From positions 1 to 5,302 of the forward strand of contig DCGE01000140.1 of NCBI GenBank assembly GCA_002314525.1: a DNA stretch of 5,302 bases, written 5' to 3'. The notes beneath the pieces were generated by a model. It was not told where the DNA came from and made no database searches. It saw only the letters and a list, made by a program, of their open reading frames with translations. The translations under genes were made by a program, and so were the position numbers. This document shows positions 4,908 through 5,302 of this stretch, one piece after another. Within the stretch, counting starts at the first letter, position 1; each line of letters starts with the position of its first letter. Source of the stretch: Prevotellaceae bacterium UBA1786 (GTDB taxonomy: Bacteria > Bacteroidota > Bacteroidia > Bacteroidales > Bacteroidaceae).

Positions 4908-5054
4908 TTACCAAAGGTTACCGAATTCGGTCTCGACTCCCTTGACATCGTTTTCCTGTTCACCTCCAGGCTTGATGTTGGAGGTTTCAAGAATCTGACT
5001 TGTGAGTTCAAGTTTGTCAATGTTCACCATTGGCTTTGAATAGTTCCTTTTCAT
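4908..5054 (-). CDS. Small hypothetical protein, 48 aa
   Basis: ATG at 5054 to TAA at 4908 encodes 48 residues, MKRNYSKPMVNIDKLELTSQ at the start and VKGVETEFGNLW at the end. The opening MK+NY-x-KP followed by a short hydrophobic stretch, then a charged glycine-containing half with a C-terminal aromatic residue, resembles a class of very short Bacteroidales proteins often found beside secreted-protein genes; I know no defined function or family name for them. It starts 26 bases after the stop of the secreted-protein gene, on the same strand, so co-transcription is likely. There is no signal peptide and no strong ribosome-binding site (AT-rich leader, normal for Bacteroidetes). A lantibiotic-like or RiPP precursor was considered because of the GG at residues 30-31, but no leader motif or modifying enzyme is nearby. 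The coding call rests on start, spacing and N-terminal resemblance. Confidence 0.6.
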   Translation of the reverse strand: MKRNYSKPMVNIDKLELTSQILETSNIKPGGEQENDVKGVETEFGNLW

Positions 5055-5080
5055 ATATATTCTGTTTTTAACTGTTTCAG

Positions 5081-5302
5081 TTACTTGACATAGTATTTCT
5101 TTCCGTTCTTGATATACACACCATGCTTAGGATTGCTGACTGCACGGCCGGAGAGGTCATAGATGTTGTTATCGGATTCAGTGCTTGTCTGGAGCGCATC
5201 TATGCTGGTTGCATCGTCATCGCCAAGTACCTTGAGCTTGATGCTTGATGGAGTGTCGGTACCGTACATGTTGTCCTCACGGTTGGTGAGCTTGATGTAG
5301 AA
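5081..5302 (-). CDS. C-terminal end of a secreted or surface protein (cut by window edge)
   Basis: The last 73 codons of a gene that enters from the high-coordinate edge; the frame is open from 5302 to the TAA at 5081, so the internal ATG at 5269 is not the start. The tail reads YDLSGRAVSNPKHGVYIKNG followed by a short basic end (KKYYVK). This pattern (I/V-Y-D-L-x-G-R, then GVYIKNGKK and a basic end) is common at the end of exported Prevotella and Bacteroides proteins and resembles the closing strand of type IX secretion C-terminal sorting domains. Before it lies a linker, DATSIDALQTSTESDN, typical of these ends. The catalytic or binding part is outside the window, so the function cannot be stated. 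A 48-aa ORF follows after 26 bases. Confidence 0.75.
   Translation of the reverse strand, partial: FYIKLTNREDNMYGTDTPSSIKLKVLGDDDATSIDALQTSTESDNNIYDLSGRAVSNPKHGVYIKNGKKYYVK

Noticed and set aside
4778..5020. 80-codon minus-strand frame through the GC-rich block and hairpin
   Set aside because: It is low-complexity (Pro/Arg/Ser-rich) because it translates repeats, and it overlaps out of frame with the better supported 48-aa ORF.
4908..5054. RiPP precursor peptide with a GG cleavage site
   Set aside because: The GG at residues 30-31 stands alone: there is no recognisable leader and no modifying enzyme or peptidase-transporter in the window.

Overview
The window looks like a stretch of a Bacteroidales chromosome, most likely a Prevotella/Segatella-type genome. 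The signs are: AT-rich intergenic DNA with TAnnTTTG-type promoters and almost no Shine-Dalgarno sequences, a GH29 fucosidase of the gut Bacteroidales type, a dihydroorotase next to a polyprenol-phosphate mannose synthase-like glycosyltransferase, and a secreted-protein C-terminus ending in the IYDLSGR...GVYIKNGKK tail common in that group. Every gene I can support is on the minus strand, so transcription runs from high to low coordinates.

Layout in transcription order. (1) 5302-5081: C-terminal end of a secreted protein, cut by the window edge. It is followed 26 bases later by a 48-residue ORF (5054-4908). (2) 4904-4740: a GC-rich direct repeat and hairpin block, then repeat copy C (hairpin plus promoter). 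(3) 4715-4213: a toxin-antitoxin-like pair, an 82-aa small protein overlapping a YoeB/Txe-family RNase. (4) 4194-4099: repeat copy B (hairpin plus promoter). (5) 4073-3220: a second toxin-antitoxin-like pair, a 96-aa DUF6922-like protein overlapping an AbiEii-type nucleotidyltransferase by 46 bases. (6) 3190-3151: repeat copy A (promoter part only). (7) 3121-2798: a YbjQ/DUF74 protein, then 34 bases later a secreted GH29 alpha-L-fucosidase (2763-1012). (8) 961-1: a candidate promoter, then a GT2 glycosyltransferase (912-199) overlapping the start of dihydroorotase (202-1, truncated) by ATGA.

The main structural observation is a dispersed repeat present three times in the same orientation. Each copy ends at a perfect Bacteroidetes-type -33/-7 promoter (TTTG, 20 bp, TAnnTTTG) about 30 bases upstream of a start codon. 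Copies A and C are identical over 40 bp. Copy B differs at three positions, two of which are exactly the nn bases of the -7 box. Copies B and C also carry an upstream hairpin with the same bulged base and different loops. The three transcription units behind these copies (YoeB pair, AbiEii pair, YbjQ plus probably the fucosidase) therefore appear to be accessory cassettes under one repeat-borne promoter, lying between a secreted-protein gene and the core pyrC region. Function assignments rest on motif recognition by eye; no database search was possible.
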